A DNA stretch of 64,000 bases. Source: Thiosocius sp963808165. GTDB lineage: Bacteria; Pseudomonadota; Gammaproteobacteria; Chromatiales; Chromatiaceae. Shown piece after piece: positions 49,678-60,173 of the stretch. The DNA lies in NCBI GenBank assembly GCA_963808165.1, contig CAWEET010000023.1:124001-188000 (forward strand). The letters are read 5' to 3'. The notes below the pieces were generated by a model. The model did no database searches and was not told the DNA's origin. It was given only the letters and a program-made list of their open reading frames with translations. Position 1 is the first letter of the stretch. Each line of letters starts with the position of its first letter. The position numbers and the translations under genes are program-made.

Positions 49678-52014
49678 TTAATCGAACAGGCCCTGCAAGA
49701 ACCCGCCGCGGGCCGGCGGCCTTGCGCAGTCCGAGCGTTCCCTCGGCTGCGAACCGGCAATGTAAGGGAAGGCCATGACCCCCTCGCAGCGTTCCGCCGC
49801 GAGGCGGCCGCTGCGATCCACCCAATGGTACTCGACGTCGCTCGGCGGGGTGAGTTGCAGCGGGAGGTTGTCGATTGTGCGCATCAAATCGGCCCAGACC
49901 GGCAGCGCGCCTTGCGCACCCGTGAGTCCGGTCGATGCATTGTCGTCGCGCCCGACCCAGGCCACGGCGACGCGGTCCGCGGAAAAACCCGCAAACCAGC
50001 TGTCGCGCAGGTCGTTGGTCGTCCCGGTCTTGCCCGCCACCGTCAGTGCCTCCGGCAGTTGCCGGCGCAGCCCCGCCGCGGTGCCGGATTCCGTCACCTC
50101 GACCAGGTTGCGATTGAGCAGGAACACCGCCGCGGGGTCGGCAGCCTCGGCGACGGTCAGCGGATAGCGCTGCAGCTGCTCCTCGGCGTTGTCCAGCACG
50201 GCCCGGATCGCCCGCAACGGCGACCGGAAACCACCGGCCGCGAGGCTCTGGTAGATCTGCGTCACCTCGAGCGGCGACAGGGACACGGCACCGAGCAGCA
50301 GCGAGGGCAGGGGATCGATTTCGCGGTTAACGCCGAGCGCCTGGAGGGTGGTGATGACTGGCTGCAGCCCGACCTCCAGGCCCAGATTGACCGTGGCGAG
50401 ATTCAGCGAGCGCGCCAGGGCCTCGTGCAGCATAACGCTGCCATGAACCTTGCGGTCGTAATTATGCGGCTGCCAGCGTTGTCCGTTCGGCATTTTCAGA
50501 TCAACCAGCCTGTCGTCGATCAGGCTGGTGAGGGTGTACTTCTCCGGCCGCTGCAGCGCGGCAAGATAGACCGCCGGCTTGACCAGGGAGCCGATCGGCC
50601 GGATCGCGTCCAGTGCCCGGTTGAAACCCGCATAGTCGGCATCCCGGTCCCCGATCAATGCCTGAATTTCTCCGTTCTGCGCCGCGGCAACGATCAGCGC
50701 ACCCTGCAGGCTACCCCTGCCGATACCGCGTGACTTCTCGATCTTCGCCAGGCGCGCACCCAGCACAGTGGCTGCCTGCTGCTGTACCCAGGGGTCCAGG
50801 GTCGTGAAGATACGCATCCCCTCCGAGGTCAGGTCCTCTTCGCGGTAGTCACGGCGCAACTGGCGCCTCACCAGATCGACGAAGGCCGGAACCCGCTGGC
50901 CATGCGCAGCGCCACGTGCGCTGACACCGAGCGGTTGCTGACGGGCGGCTTGCGCCTGCTGGTCGGCCAGGAAGCCCTGAAGCTGCATCTGGTCGATGAC
51001 CAGATTGCGGCGCTGCAGCGCGCGCTGCGGGTGCCGGCGCGGATTGTAAAAAGACGCGCCCTTGACCAGGGCAACCAGAAGCGCCGTTTCGTGCACACGT
51101 AACTCTTGCAACGGGCGATTGAAGTAAAAGTACGCTGCCAGGCCGAAGCCGTGAATGGCGCGTGCGCCTTCCTGGCCGAGAAAAATCTCGTTGGCATACG
51201 CCTCGAGGATTTCGTCCTTGTCGTAGCGCGCCTCGACGATCAGAGCCATCATCGCCTCATTGAACTTGCGCGACAGCGAACGCTCGGGCGTGAGGATGAA
51301 GTTCTTGACCAACTGCTGGGTCAGGGTGCTGCCACCCTGAACCGTCTCTCCGGCCCGGAGATTGGCCAACAGCGCCCGCGCGATTCCGCGGATATCGACG
51401 CCGGCATGCTCGAAGAAACGCCGGTCCTCCACTGCCAGCAGGCCCTGGACCAGGTGATCTGGGATCTCGGCCCGCTGCACCAATACCCGGTCTTCGCTGT
51501 GGGCCGGATAGATACTTCCGACCAGGGCCGGCTCGAGCCGCATCAAATCGATTTCGCTGCCACGCCGGAGGCTTCGGATACTGTCGACCCCGGCTGCCGA
51601 AACCCGTACCACAACTGCCCGACTGGGCTCTGTGCCATCCCAGAACCTGAAGTCACGGGTATGGACGGTGAACCGCCCCCGGTTCACCGCCCACTGTGCC
51701 GGCCCCGACACCGTGGCTACTTCGCGATAGCCCAGAAAACGCAGTTCTGCCTTGAGCTGCGCCGCAGAGACATTGGCACCGGCATACAGCTCCAGCGGGC
51801 GCGCATAGACCTGGGCGGGCAACGCCCAACGTTTGCCCTCGAATTTGACCCGGACGGTCTTGGCCAGATACAGCGTATAGCCGCCGGCCAACAACGCACC
51901 CAGCACCAGCAGGCCGGCCAACAGCCGCCACCCCGACGTGCTGGCAGGCCTGGTCTTGCGTGCCTTGCGGGACTTGCGCGAACCGCCGCGCCTGCGCTGT
52001 GTCTTCTTCGTCAT
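49678..52014 (-). CDS. mrcB: bifunctional penicillin-binding protein 1B
   Basis: 778 residues; peptidoglycan glycosyltransferase and DD-transpeptidase. Order: basic cytoplasmic N-tail (KKTQRRRGGSRKSRKARK), membrane helix (LLAGLLVLGALLAGGYTLYL), UB2H-like domain (about 60-150), GT51 domain (EDRRFFEHAGVDIRGIARA; GGSTLTQQLVKNF; KFNEAMMALIVEARYDKDEIL), transpeptidase with SxxK (IGSLVKPAV), SxN (RSLNLATVN) and KTG (VAGKTGTTND). UB2H identifies it as PBP1b rather than PBP1a. The TPR lipoprotein gene lies immediately downstream. Confidence 0.94.
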   Translation of the reverse strand: MTKKTQRRRGGSRKSRKARKTRPASTSGWRLLAGLLVLGALLAGGYTLYLAKTVRVKFEGKRWALPAQVYARPLELYAGANVSAAQLKAELRFLGYREVATVSGPAQWAVNRGRFTVHTRDFRFWDGTEPSRAVVVRVSAAGVDSIRSLRRGSEIDLMRLEPALVGSIYPAHSEDRVLVQRAEIPDHLVQGLLAVEDRRFFEHAGVDIRGIARALLANLRAGETVQGGSTLTQQLVKNFILTPERSLSRKFNEAMMALIVEARYDKDEILEAYANEIFLGQEGARAIHGFGLAAYFYFNRPLQELRVHETALLVALVKGASFYNPRRHPQRALQRRNLVIDQMQLQGFLADQQAQAARQQPLGVSARGAAHGQRVPAFVDLVRRQLRRDYREEDLTSEGMRIFTTLDPWVQQQAATVLGARLAKIEKSRGIGRGSLQGALIVAAAQNGEIQALIGDRDADYAGFNRALDAIRPIGSLVKPAVYLAALQRPEKYTLTSLIDDRLVDLKMPNGQRWQPHNYDRKVHGSVMLHEALARSLNLATVNLGLEVGLQPVITTLQALGVNREIDPLPSLLLGAVSLSPLEVTQIYQSLAAGGFRSPLRAIRAVLDNAEEQLQRYPLTVAEAADPAAVFLLNRNLVEVTESGTAAGLRRQLPEALTVAGKTGTTNDLRDSWFAGFSADRVAVAWVGRDDNASTGLTGAQGALPVWADLMRTIDNLPLQLTPPSDVEYHWVDRSGRLAAERCEGVMAFPYIAGSQPRERSDCARPPARGGFLQGLFD

Positions 52015-52775
52015 CAGGAATTCGTCACCCAGCCAGATATCGCGTTGCGCTGGCCGGCGCCGAGATCCCGCTCAGACCGCAGGATCGGGCATCCGAAAGG
52101 GGAACCCAAGGAGCTGTTTCGCAAAATCAAACACCTGACCCTCTGCGGTGCATCGCCGCACGCGAAATACCGGCCACTGCTGGCACAAGCCATGCGAGTC
52201 ACTCCAGGATGCACGACACCCTGACCGCACGGCGCTGCATGCGCCTTATTCTAACAGGGGATGGTGCGGCCCATGGCGCAATGCCGATCACTTGATGAGA
52301 CAGCACGAACTGAGCAGCGCTCCGGCGTGTTCGATGCGCGAGCGGCTGCCATGGGCAGAGCGGCTGTCACGCCTCGGTGGTCGAATTCAACGGGTCCCGC
52401 GGGCCAAATGCGCAGCGGCTGCGGCCGTCATCGATGGCGATTCGACCACGCGCGTTGGCACCAGGCCTGCGCCGCGACAACGCCAAGCTGACCGGGCAAG
52501 ACGACAGTCAGCTCGAGCCATGATTGCGGGTAAACTGCTGAGCCGTACCTGTGATTGGCACATTTTCTCATCGTGACCAGCAAAGCGATCTTCAAGACGG
52601 TCCCGGCAATACCCGGCCAATGCGCCGAGCGTCTTTATAAAGGCGATGAGCCATACAGAAGGACCGGCGAGCGATGTCAAACGGGATGTCGAAACACCAC
52701 CCCCAGCATCGCTGACGCCGCGGCAGGGGGGCTGCATGAAACCACTTTCGGCCCGACAGTGCAGGCCTGACCGGG
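52015..52775. other. 760-bp stretch without a convincing gene
   Basis: Between the divergent starts of mrcB and the sensor-like gene. Several frames are open on both strands because of high GC, but none shows a ribosome-binding site with a credible protein. Promoters for both flanking genes are expected here; no clear operator or hairpin was recognised. Confidence 0.4.
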
Positions 52776-54851
52776 ATGTCGCGGTCGCACTTCTGGCATA
52801 GCGCCCGCTTCAAGCTGCTGCTGCTGTCGCTGACGCTGCTGGGCATCCCCTGGGCCGGTTATCGATTCATCCAGGAGACCGAACGTTTCCTGCGCGACGC
52901 ACAGGACCAGGCACTGCAGTACACGGCCAGCTCGGTGGCCAATGTCATGCAAGCCCATGAGAACAGCTTTCACGGTGTTGCACGCTCCGGCTCGGTGCTG
53001 ACATTTCGCAATCTGTTCCTGCACACGCTGCAGGTAGCGCCGCAACTCGATGGCTACCGCGACGAATGGATCCACTACCAAAATAACTTCAGCCGCCTGC
53101 AATCGATCGACGACAAACTGCAGGCAGACATCCTGCTCGGCCGCTACGGGCGATACCTTTACCTGTTGCTGGGCGTGAGGGATCCGCACAGCGACTTTGG
53201 TGAGCAGGGTGATGCGGTGGATCTGGCGCTGACCGACGAGTCAGGGACCCTTCGGCGCTACCGGATTCAGCCGTACGCGCCCGGTTGGGTCGCGGCCCGA
53301 CGCCTGCGCTCGGCGGACGAAGCGGCCGACACGCCAGTCAACGAACCGGCGATTCGCGGTGAATGGCAGAATGATGCCAATGGCTATACGCTCGAATTGC
53401 GTCTGCCGCGAGATCTGCTGCAGGACCGCCTGTCACTGCGTTTTTTCGACGGCCACAGCCGGCAGGCACTGGCCAGCGGCCAGATGTTTCCAGCTGACGC
53501 ACTCGGCCTCATCGTCGAAAGGTCGGCGATACTCGAGCGGGCGCTGGCCCCGGTCGCACCGCCAGCCACCCGCATCTGGGTAACGGATCACCAGGGACTG
53601 GTGCTGGCGAGTACTGGTCGACTCGCTGCGGACGCCCCATTGAGCGCAGAAGAATCAGCGATGCCATGGTTCGTCAAGAAGCTGATTCTCGCCGTGCTGC
53701 CACGCGAAGCGGACACCGTCGCCGACCTGCCCGACGACCAGACCCACCTGTTCGTGCGGCCGGTGGTCGACGCGCTGAGCGGGCATCCGACCAGCCTGCG
53801 CCGGCAACCGCGCGCAGGAGACGCCGTCGTCGTGAGTGCCGCGGTCCCGATTCGCGGCAGCGAGGGCGTGAAGGGCGCGGTGTTGGTCGAGCAGACCACC
53901 AGCGCGGTCCTGTCTATTCAGGACCTCGCATTGCAACGCCTGTTCGGGCTGACCCTGCTGTTTGTCACTGTGGTCGGTATCGGCATGCTGGCCTTTGCCG
54001 GAAGACTCGTCGCGCGCATTATTCAACTGAACAACAAGGTCGAGGCAATGGCAAGCCGCGGCGGGCGCATGCTTGCACCGCTGGACTTGGACGGCCGCCG
54101 GGACGAGATCGGGGACCTTGGGCGCAGCTTGGCCAACCTGGTCGGACGGCTGAACGATGACCAACGCTGCCTCGGGGGGAAGGTCGCAACGGCGACGCAG
54201 GAAATGCGCGGCCCGCTCGCGGCGGTGCGCGGCGCCCTCGAGCCTGCCGGGCAGGCACCCTGGGGTGGCCACAGCGCCGAGCTCGAACCGGCCCGCCGCG
54301 CGGCGCGTCGCCTGGAGCAGATCCTGGCCGGGCTGCGTGCGACGACCGGACTCGAACAGGCCTTGCACCAGACCGAACCGGCCGACTTCGATCTGGCGGC
54401 AAGACTGCGTCGACAGATCGAGGAACTGCGCCAGGTCCATTGTGGGGCCGATATCGAGCTGCAGGGCACGGACAAGCCCATCAGGATCAACGGTATTGCG
54501 GATCTGATCGTTCAGGCGGTCGCCGGGTTAGTGGACGATGCAGTGGACCGGCATCGCCCCGGGAGCCGCATCTCGATCATTTGTTCCGTGCGGCCGGACA
54601 GCATCGAACTGAGTGTGTTCCACCAGGGGCCGCCGCTCCCGGCCGACATGCTCGACCTGCCGTCCCGGGCATCTGGGTGCAGCGGCCGTGATGATGAGCC
54701 GGCAGCGGGCATCGAGTTACAGCTGGCGCAGCGGATCACTCGGTTTCACGCTGGCGCGCTGAGGGTGGCGAACCACAGCGACCCGGCCGGCGTGCTGGTC
54801 AGCATGACCCTTCCCCGCCTCGCCCGACCTCAACGCGGGGCATCCGCATAG
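52776..54851 (+). CDS. degenerate membrane sensor kinase (pseudo-histidine kinase)
   Basis: 691 residues. N-terminal helix (LLLLSLTLLGIPWAGYRFI), large periplasmic sensor (about 35-390), second helix (LFGLTLLFVTVVGIGMLAFA), HAMP (about 410-460), then a kinase-like region. Yet the H-box reads ATQEMRGPLAAVRG, with Gln475 where the phospho-accepting His should be; the N-box is GLVDDAVDRHRPG and the G1 DxGxG is missing. The GIELQLAQRITRFHAG ending corresponds to a worn G2 box. The overall layout resembles the large sensor kinases I recall for proteobacterial dedicated sortase systems, but no response regulator or sortase is adjacent. Probably not an active kinase. Confidence 0.75.
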   Translation: MSRSHFWHSARFKLLLLSLTLLGIPWAGYRFIQETERFLRDAQDQALQYTASSVANVMQAHENSFHGVARSGSVLTFRNLFLHTLQVAPQLDGYRDEWIHYQNNFSRLQSIDDKLQADILLGRYGRYLYLLLGVRDPHSDFGEQGDAVDLALTDESGTLRRYRIQPYAPGWVAARRLRSADEAADTPVNEPAIRGEWQNDANGYTLELRLPRDLLQDRLSLRFFDGHSRQALASGQMFPADALGLIVERSAILERALAPVAPPATRIWVTDHQGLVLASTGRLAADAPLSAEESAMPWFVKKLILAVLPREADTVADLPDDQTHLFVRPVVDALSGHPTSLRRQPRAGDAVVVSAAVPIRGSEGVKGAVLVEQTTSAVLSIQDLALQRLFGLTLLFVTVVGIGMLAFAGRLVARIIQLNNKVEAMASRGGRMLAPLDLDGRRDEIGDLGRSLANLVGRLNDDQRCLGGKVATATQEMRGPLAAVRGALEPAGQAPWGGHSAELEPARRAARRLEQILAGLRATTGLEQALHQTEPADFDLAARLRRQIEELRQVHCGADIELQGTDKPIRINGIADLIVQAVAGLVDDAVDRHRPGSRISIICSVRPDSIELSVFHQGPPLPADMLDLPSRASGCSGRDDEPAAGIELQLAQRITRFHAGALRVANHSDPAGVLVSMTLPRLARPQRGASA

Positions 54852-54959
54852 CGTCTGGTGCGCCGACAGCAGGTGTGCACATGCACCGGGCGACCGAGAA
54901 CTGCAGCTGCGCGACCGGCGCGGTAACATTGCCGCTTTTGAGACAGGTTTGATGCCTCC

Positions 54960-55844
54960 ATGCCAGCGCTGTTGCAAGTCGAGCACCTGATCAAGGCCTA
55001 CCCTGGTGTCCGAGCCGTGGACGGCATCAGTTTCGCGGTCGAAAAAGGCAGCTGTTTCGGCCTGCTCGGCCCGAACGGCGCCGGCAAGACCACGACGCTG
55101 GAGATCCTCGAGGGCATCTCTGAGGCGGATCGAGGCCATGTCATGTTCAATGGCGCGCCGCGCGACGACGGCTATCGCCAGGTGATCGGCATCCAGTTCC
55201 AGCACACCGCCCTGCAGGATTTCCAGACCGTCCGGGAGGCGCTGCAGCTGTTCGCCAGCTTCTACGCCCGGCACCGGCCCCTGGAAGAGCTGGTCGACCT
55301 GTGCAATCTGGCTGAACTGCTCGACCGCGACACCCGCAAGCTGTCCGGTGGACAGCGCCAGCGCCTGCTGCTCGCGATCGCATTGGTCAACGACCCCGAC
55401 CTGGTATTCCTCGACGAGCCTACGACCGGCCTCGACCCGCAGTCACGGCGCAATTTCTGGCAGTTGATCGAGGGCATCAGGGACGAGGGCAAGACGATCC
55501 TGCTGACCACCCACTATATGGAGGAGGCCAAGGTACTGTGCGACGAAATCGCGATTGTCGACCGCGGCAGGATCGTCGAGCAGGGGCAACCGGATCGCCT
55601 GCTGCACAAGCATTTCCCCCGGGCGCTGGTTCGCGTCCCGCTGCAGGCGCTGCCGGATGGGAAAACTCCGCCGCCGGGGTTCGAGGTACGAGACGGATTT
55701 GCGGTGGCGGCGACCAACGACATCGACCGGGCGCTCGGCGAACTCGGCAGGCAGGCAGTCGCGCTCGATGAGCTGCATATCGGCACACCGACGCTCGACG
55801 ACCTGTTTCTGAAACTCACCGGACACGGCCTGCGCGAATCATGA
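54960..55844 (+). CDS. ABC transporter ATP-binding protein
   Basis: 294 residues. Walker A GLLGPNGAGKTTTLEIL, Q-loop IQFQHTAL, signature KLSGGQRQRLLLAIA, Walker B LVFLDEPTTGLDP, H-loop ILLTTHYMEEA, and a C-terminal extension of about 70 residues. It belongs to the drug/polysaccharide-export type (ABC-2 partner). Overlaps the permease gene by 4 bases (ATGA). Substrate not assignable. Confidence 0.93.
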   Translation: MPALLQVEHLIKAYPGVRAVDGISFAVEKGSCFGLLGPNGAGKTTTLEILEGISEADRGHVMFNGAPRDDGYRQVIGIQFQHTALQDFQTVREALQLFASFYARHRPLEELVDLCNLAELLDRDTRKLSGGQRQRLLLAIALVNDPDLVFLDEPTTGLDPQSRRNFWQLIEGIRDEGKTILLTTHYMEEAKVLCDEIAIVDRGRIVEQGQPDRLLHKHFPRALVRVPLQALPDGKTPPPGFEVRDGFAVAATNDIDRALGELGRQAVALDELHIGTPTLDDLFLKLTGHGLRES

Positions 55845-56857
55845 ACATGCGCCGCATCGTGGCGGTCGTCGCCGCGCGTAACCGCGAATTCTATCGCGAC
55901 AAGGCGGGACTCGGCTGGAACCTGGTCATGCCGTTCGTGATCGTGCTGGCCTTTGCGTTCATCTTCAGCAACCCGGACGAGGAGCTGTACAAAGTCGGTG
56001 TTCTCGGCGTGCCGGCGGCCGGACAGGAGACGGCTTTTCTCGGCCTGCGGCATATCGGTTTCGTACCGCAGGACAGCGAGGCCGTCGCTGTGGACAAGGT
56101 CCGCTATCACCGGATCGACCTATTGCTCGATCTGCGCGGGGAGCCGCGCTACTGGGTGAACGATCTGTCACCTAAGGGCTATGTCGTCGAGCGCCTGTTG
56201 CTGCAGAGTTATGCGGACCCGGCAGACGGTCCTACCCGCGAGACCGTGTCCGGACGAGCGGTACGCTACGTCGACTGGGTGCTGCCTGGCGTGCTCGCGA
56301 TGAACGTGATGTTCAGCAGCCTCTGGGGGGTCGGCTGGGTTATCGTGCGCTACCGCAAGAACGGCGTGTTGCGCCGCCTGCGCGCCACGCCGCTGAAGGC
56401 AGGCGAGTTCCTGCTCGCACAAATCATCTCTCGCCTGCTGGTGGTGACCGGGGTTACCGTACTGGTGTTTGTTGCCACCGACATCCTGCTCGATTTCCCG
56501 ATGCGCGGATCCTACCTCGCGCTCGCTCTGACTTTCCTGGCCGGGGCCATCGCGCTGCTCAGCATCGGCCTGACGGTGTCTGCCCGGGTCCGCAGCGAGG
56601 AACTCGCCGACGGCCTGCTCAACCTGATCTCTTGGCCGATGATGATCCTTTCGGGTGTCTGGTTTTCGCTCGAGGGCACCAACATCTGGGCGCAGCGCAT
56701 CGCAGAGTTGCTGCCACTGACCCACATGGTTGATGCCGCGCGCCGCGTGATGCTCGACGGTGCCGGTCTGGCGGACGTGGCGCCGGAGATCGGCATTCTG
56801 CTGACCATCGGCGTCGTGCTGCTGGGCGTCGCGGCCAGGTCGTTTCGCTGGCAGTAG
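55841..56857 (+). CDS. ABC-2 type transporter permease
   Basis: 338 residues with one N-terminal helix (LVMPFVIVLAFAFIFS), a soluble loop of about 140 residues, and five C-terminal helices (LAMNVMFSSLWGVGWVIVRYR, LLVVTGVTVLVFVATDILL, LALALTFLAGAIALLSIGL, LISWPMMILSGVWFSL, IGILLTIGVVLLGVA). Typical ABC-2 membrane protein partner of the preceding ATPase. The following 298 bp to the next gene hold nothing recognisable. Confidence 0.9.
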   Translation: MNMRRIVAVVAARNREFYRDKAGLGWNLVMPFVIVLAFAFIFSNPDEELYKVGVLGVPAAGQETAFLGLRHIGFVPQDSEAVAVDKVRYHRIDLLLDLRGEPRYWVNDLSPKGYVVERLLLQSYADPADGPTRETVSGRAVRYVDWVLPGVLAMNVMFSSLWGVGWVIVRYRKNGVLRRLRATPLKAGEFLLAQIISRLLVVTGVTVLVFVATDILLDFPMRGSYLALALTFLAGAIALLSIGLTVSARVRSEELADGLLNLISWPMMILSGVWFSLEGTNIWAQRIAELLPLTHMVDAARRVMLDGAGLADVAPEIGILLTIGVVLLGVAARSFRWQ

Positions 56858-57155
56858 GGCCCTTCGCAGCAAACGGTCGATTACGGCGCTAGCCACGCAA
56901 TCGCCCGGCCTCGCCGTACGCAGACATTGAAACTCGCTCCGAAGTGGTCGAGCGGCCGGCATCTGCGGCACGGATAAGGCAGTCGAGCCAGCGTGGCTGT
57001 CCACCGCCCGATAGGCCTTGCTGACCGGTCCCCGGCAAAAGTAACGAAAACGCGGTTCAGGACCTCTACCCGACCCTCGGAATCGGTCAGCAGCCACCAG
57101 CCACTGCTTGATTACTGAGAGAACGCGCCTTTCACGGCGCACTGACTGATGCGGG

Positions 57156-57656
57156 CTAGTTGCCACCCGCCGCCGACTTGACCTTGTCGACCGCATCGCG
57201 TGCGCCTTGTTTCACGGTGTCGATGGCCTTCTTACCCAGACGTCGCTGCTCGGCATTGACCAGGTCACGTAGCTCGACCTTGGACAACTCCCTGCCGTTC
57301 AGGGTCATCTTGAACGGCAGGGTCGCATAGGCGCTGAGCGGGTCGGCCAGCGTCAGCGCAGTGTCATCCAGTGCCTCGTATGCATAGTGACAGGCGGAGC
57401 GCATCGAAGTGCGCTTGCCGTCATTGTCCACGACGTCGAAGGTGAGGCCGGTCACCGCGTAGGACGGCCGATTGAAGGTGTTTTCGCCGCCGGTGAATTC
57501 GATCGACTCGGCATTGGGCTGCAGTGCAGTGCTGAGGTTCTTGCACAGCGACACACGCACATCCTCGGTCGACCCGGAACAACCCGCCAGCGCACCCGCA
57601 ACTGCGATCAGGCACACAGTCAGAGTCCGCTGTGACTGCCAAGAATATTTCATCAA
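57156..57656 (-). CDS. hypothetical lipoprotein
   Basis: 166 residues with a lipoprotein signal (LIAVAGALAGC, Cys near residue 26). The mature part has further Cys in VSLCKNLST and RSACHYAYEA, and a helical, basic end (AIDTVKQGARDAVDKVKSAAGG). No family recognised. Located downstream of parC on the same strand (52 bp), possibly cotranscribed. Confidence 0.65.
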   Translation of the reverse strand: MMKYSWQSQRTLTVCLIAVAGALAGCSGSTEDVRVSLCKNLSTALQPNAESIEFTGGENTFNRPSYAVTGLTFDVVDNDGKRTSMRSACHYAYEALDDTALTLADPLSAYATLPFKMTLNGRELSKVELRDLVNAEQRRLGKKAIDTVKQGARDAVDKVKSAAGGN

Positions 57657-57708
57657 ATGATTCTCCTCGAAACACGTCGTTCAACATGGCGCCCGCCAGG
57701 GGTGCCGG

Positions 57709-59961
57709 CTATTCTTCCAACTCCATGCGGTCGACTCTCTGGAAGCCCCGTGGCAGCTTGTTGCCGCGACGGCCGCGTTCACCCTCGTAGGCATTGAGGT
57801 CGGCGGCGCGCAGAATCAGGTAACGCTTGCCGGAGTGCAACCTCACCTTGGCGCCATCTGGCACGGCCAGGATGTCGACCAGGTACTCGCTGCGTTCCGC
57901 GACCGCCTTGGCAGGGATGCCGATAATCTTGTTGCCCTTGCCGCGGGTCAACTCCGGCAGGTCATTCGCGGGGATTACCAACATGCGTCCCTCGCTGCTC
58001 ACCGCGACCAGGCGATCACTGTCTGCAGTGGTGAGCGGCGACGGCCGCAGCATACGTGCGCCCGCGGGCAGGGTCAGCACAGCCTTGCCGGCCTTCTTGT
58101 TGGCTAACAGATCCCTGGCCTGCACGCGGAAACCATAACCCGCATCCGAGGCCAGTAGCCACCACTGCTCCGGATCACCGCCCAGCACCGCGACGAAGGA
58201 CTGGCCGGCGGGCGGATTGAATCGGCCGGTCAGCGGCTCGCCCTGGCCACGCGCGGAAGGCAAGGTATGTGCCGCCAGCGAATAACTGCGCCCGGCGGAG
58301 TCGAAGAACACCACCTGCTGGTTGCTCCGCAGCCTCATTGCCTGGCGGAAGGCATCCCCCGCCTTGTAGTTCAGTTCCGCCGGGTTGACATCGTGGCCTT
58401 TGGCCGCGCGAACCCAGCCCTTGTCGGACAGCACGACGGTCAGCGGCTCACTCGGCGTGAACTCGGTCTCGTCCATCGCCTCGGCGGCCGACCGCTCAAC
58501 GATGGGGGAGCGCCGATCGTCGCCGTATTTCTCGGCATCTGCGGCCAGTTCCTTGCGAATAAGCGTCTTCATGCGCTGCTTCGACCCCAGCGTCTTCTGC
58601 AGTTCATCGCGCTCTTTGCCCAAGGCCTTCTGCTCGGCGCGGATCTTCATCTCCTCGAGGCGCGCCAGATGGCGCAGTTTAGTGTCGAGGATATAGTCGG
58701 CCTGTACCTCGCTCAGATCGAATCGCTCCATCAACACCGGTTTGGGCTCGTCCTCGGTGCGAATGATGCGGATCACCTCGTCCAGGTTGAGGAAAGCGAC
58801 CATCAGGCCTTCGAGCAGGTGCAGGCGCTCAAGGACCTTGTCGAGACGGAACTGCAGTCGACGGCGCACCGTCTCGAAACGGAACTCCAGCCATTCGACC
58901 AGGATTTCGCGCAGATCGCGCACGCGCGGCCGCCCGTCGAGGCCGATCATGTTCAGGTTAACCCGGTAACTGCGCTCCAGGTCGGTGGTCGCAAACAGGT
59001 GCAGCATCACCCGCTCGGTATCCACGCGGTTGGAACGCGGCACGATTACCAGCCGTGTTGGGTTTTCATGATCTGACTCATCGCGCAGATCCTCGATCCA
59101 GGGGAGCTTCCTGGCCTGCATCTGCGCGGCGATCTGCTCGAGCACCCGCGCCCCGGACACCTGGTAAGGCAGCGCGGTGATCACGATCGCGCCTTGGTCC
59201 TTGTGCCACCGCGCGCGCAAGCGCAGCGAGCCACCACCGGTTTGATAAATACGCCGCAGGTCGGCGCGCGGCGTGATGATCTCGGCTTCGGTCGGAAAAT
59301 CCGGACCCGGCACATGCTCACTCAGCTCCGCCAGCGTGGCCTTCGGCTGCTCGATCAGGCGAATGCAGGCACTCGCCACCTCGCGAAGATTGTGCGGTGG
59401 GATGTCGGTCGCCATACCGACTGCGATGCCCGTCGCGCCGTTCAGCAGCACGTTCGGCAGCCGGGCCGGCAGCATCGCCGGCTCCCGCAGCGTACCGTCA
59501 AAATTCGGCAACCATTCGACCGTGCCCTGACCGAGCTCCGACAGAAGGACCTGGGCATAGGGCGTGAGGCGGGCCTCCGTATAGCGCATCGCCGCGAACG
59601 ACTTGGGATCGTCCGGCGAGCCCCAGTTGCCCTGACCGTCGATCAGCGGGTAACGATAGGAGAAATCCTGCGCCATCAGGACCATCGACTCGTAGCAGGC
59701 ACTGTCACCATGCGGGTGGAACTTGCCCAGCACGTCGCCAACCGTGCGCGCCGATTTCTTGTGTTTGGAGGCCGCCGACAGTCCCAACTCGGACATTGCA
59801 TAGACGATACGCCTCTGAACCGGTTTCAGACCGTCGCCGATATACGGGAGGGCCCGGTCGAGGATGACGTACATGGAGTAATCCAGGTACGCCTTCTCGG
59901 TGAAACGGCGCAGGGGTAGCTGCTCCACCCCTTCAGCGTTGTACTGCGGTTCCTGATCCAT
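57709..59961 (-). CDS. parC: DNA topoisomerase IV subunit A
   Basis: 750 residues; with ParE it decatenates daughter chromosomes. Breakage-reunion domain: LDYSMYVILDRALPYIGDGL, VGDVLGKFHPHGDSACYES (quinolone-resistance region with Ser replaced by the DSACYE arrangement) and catalytic Tyr in FAAMRYTEARL. C-terminal domain shows ParC-style blades rather than a GyrA box (no QRRGGKG). ATG at 59961. No parE in the window. Confidence 0.95.
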   Translation of the reverse strand: MDQEPQYNAEGVEQLPLRRFTEKAYLDYSMYVILDRALPYIGDGLKPVQRRIVYAMSELGLSAASKHKKSARTVGDVLGKFHPHGDSACYESMVLMAQDFSYRYPLIDGQGNWGSPDDPKSFAAMRYTEARLTPYAQVLLSELGQGTVEWLPNFDGTLREPAMLPARLPNVLLNGATGIAVGMATDIPPHNLREVASACIRLIEQPKATLAELSEHVPGPDFPTEAEIITPRADLRRIYQTGGGSLRLRARWHKDQGAIVITALPYQVSGARVLEQIAAQMQARKLPWIEDLRDESDHENPTRLVIVPRSNRVDTERVMLHLFATTDLERSYRVNLNMIGLDGRPRVRDLREILVEWLEFRFETVRRRLQFRLDKVLERLHLLEGLMVAFLNLDEVIRIIRTEDEPKPVLMERFDLSEVQADYILDTKLRHLARLEEMKIRAEQKALGKERDELQKTLGSKQRMKTLIRKELAADAEKYGDDRRSPIVERSAAEAMDETEFTPSEPLTVVLSDKGWVRAAKGHDVNPAELNYKAGDAFRQAMRLRSNQQVVFFDSAGRSYSLAAHTLPSARGQGEPLTGRFNPPAGQSFVAVLGGDPEQWWLLASDAGYGFRVQARDLLANKKAGKAVLTLPAGARMLRPSPLTTADSDRLVAVSSEGRMLVIPANDLPELTRGKGNKIIGIPAKAVAERSEYLVDILAVPDGAKVRLHSGKRYLILRAADLNAYEGERGRRGNKLPRGFQRVDRMELEE

Positions 59962-60173
59962 TGAACTCTTGGCGTGGCTTGGGACAGGCCGGATTCTACA
60001 CGCGTCGGCCGGCGGCTACCGTACCGCTTGACCAGTCCGTCGATGCCGCTCACCCGCCCGACAGGGCCGAGCGAGAGGCTACCCTGCGCCCAGCGCGATC
60101 TGGACGCAGGTCGTCACCATGGCGGCCTGTTGGCCTATCATCTTGCCAGTCAACCCGGGAAGGAAGGTCGCAC

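Noticed and set aside
48964..50733. A 589-codon plus-strand frame opposite the TPR lipoprotein and mrcB
   Set aside because: Antisense shadow of well-supported genes; residue content is typical of reversed high-GC coding DNA.
52148..52576. A 142-codon plus-strand frame between mrcB and the sensor-like gene
   Set aside because: No ribosome-binding site, Arg/Cys/His-rich translation typical of noncoding GC-rich DNA, and no family resemblance.
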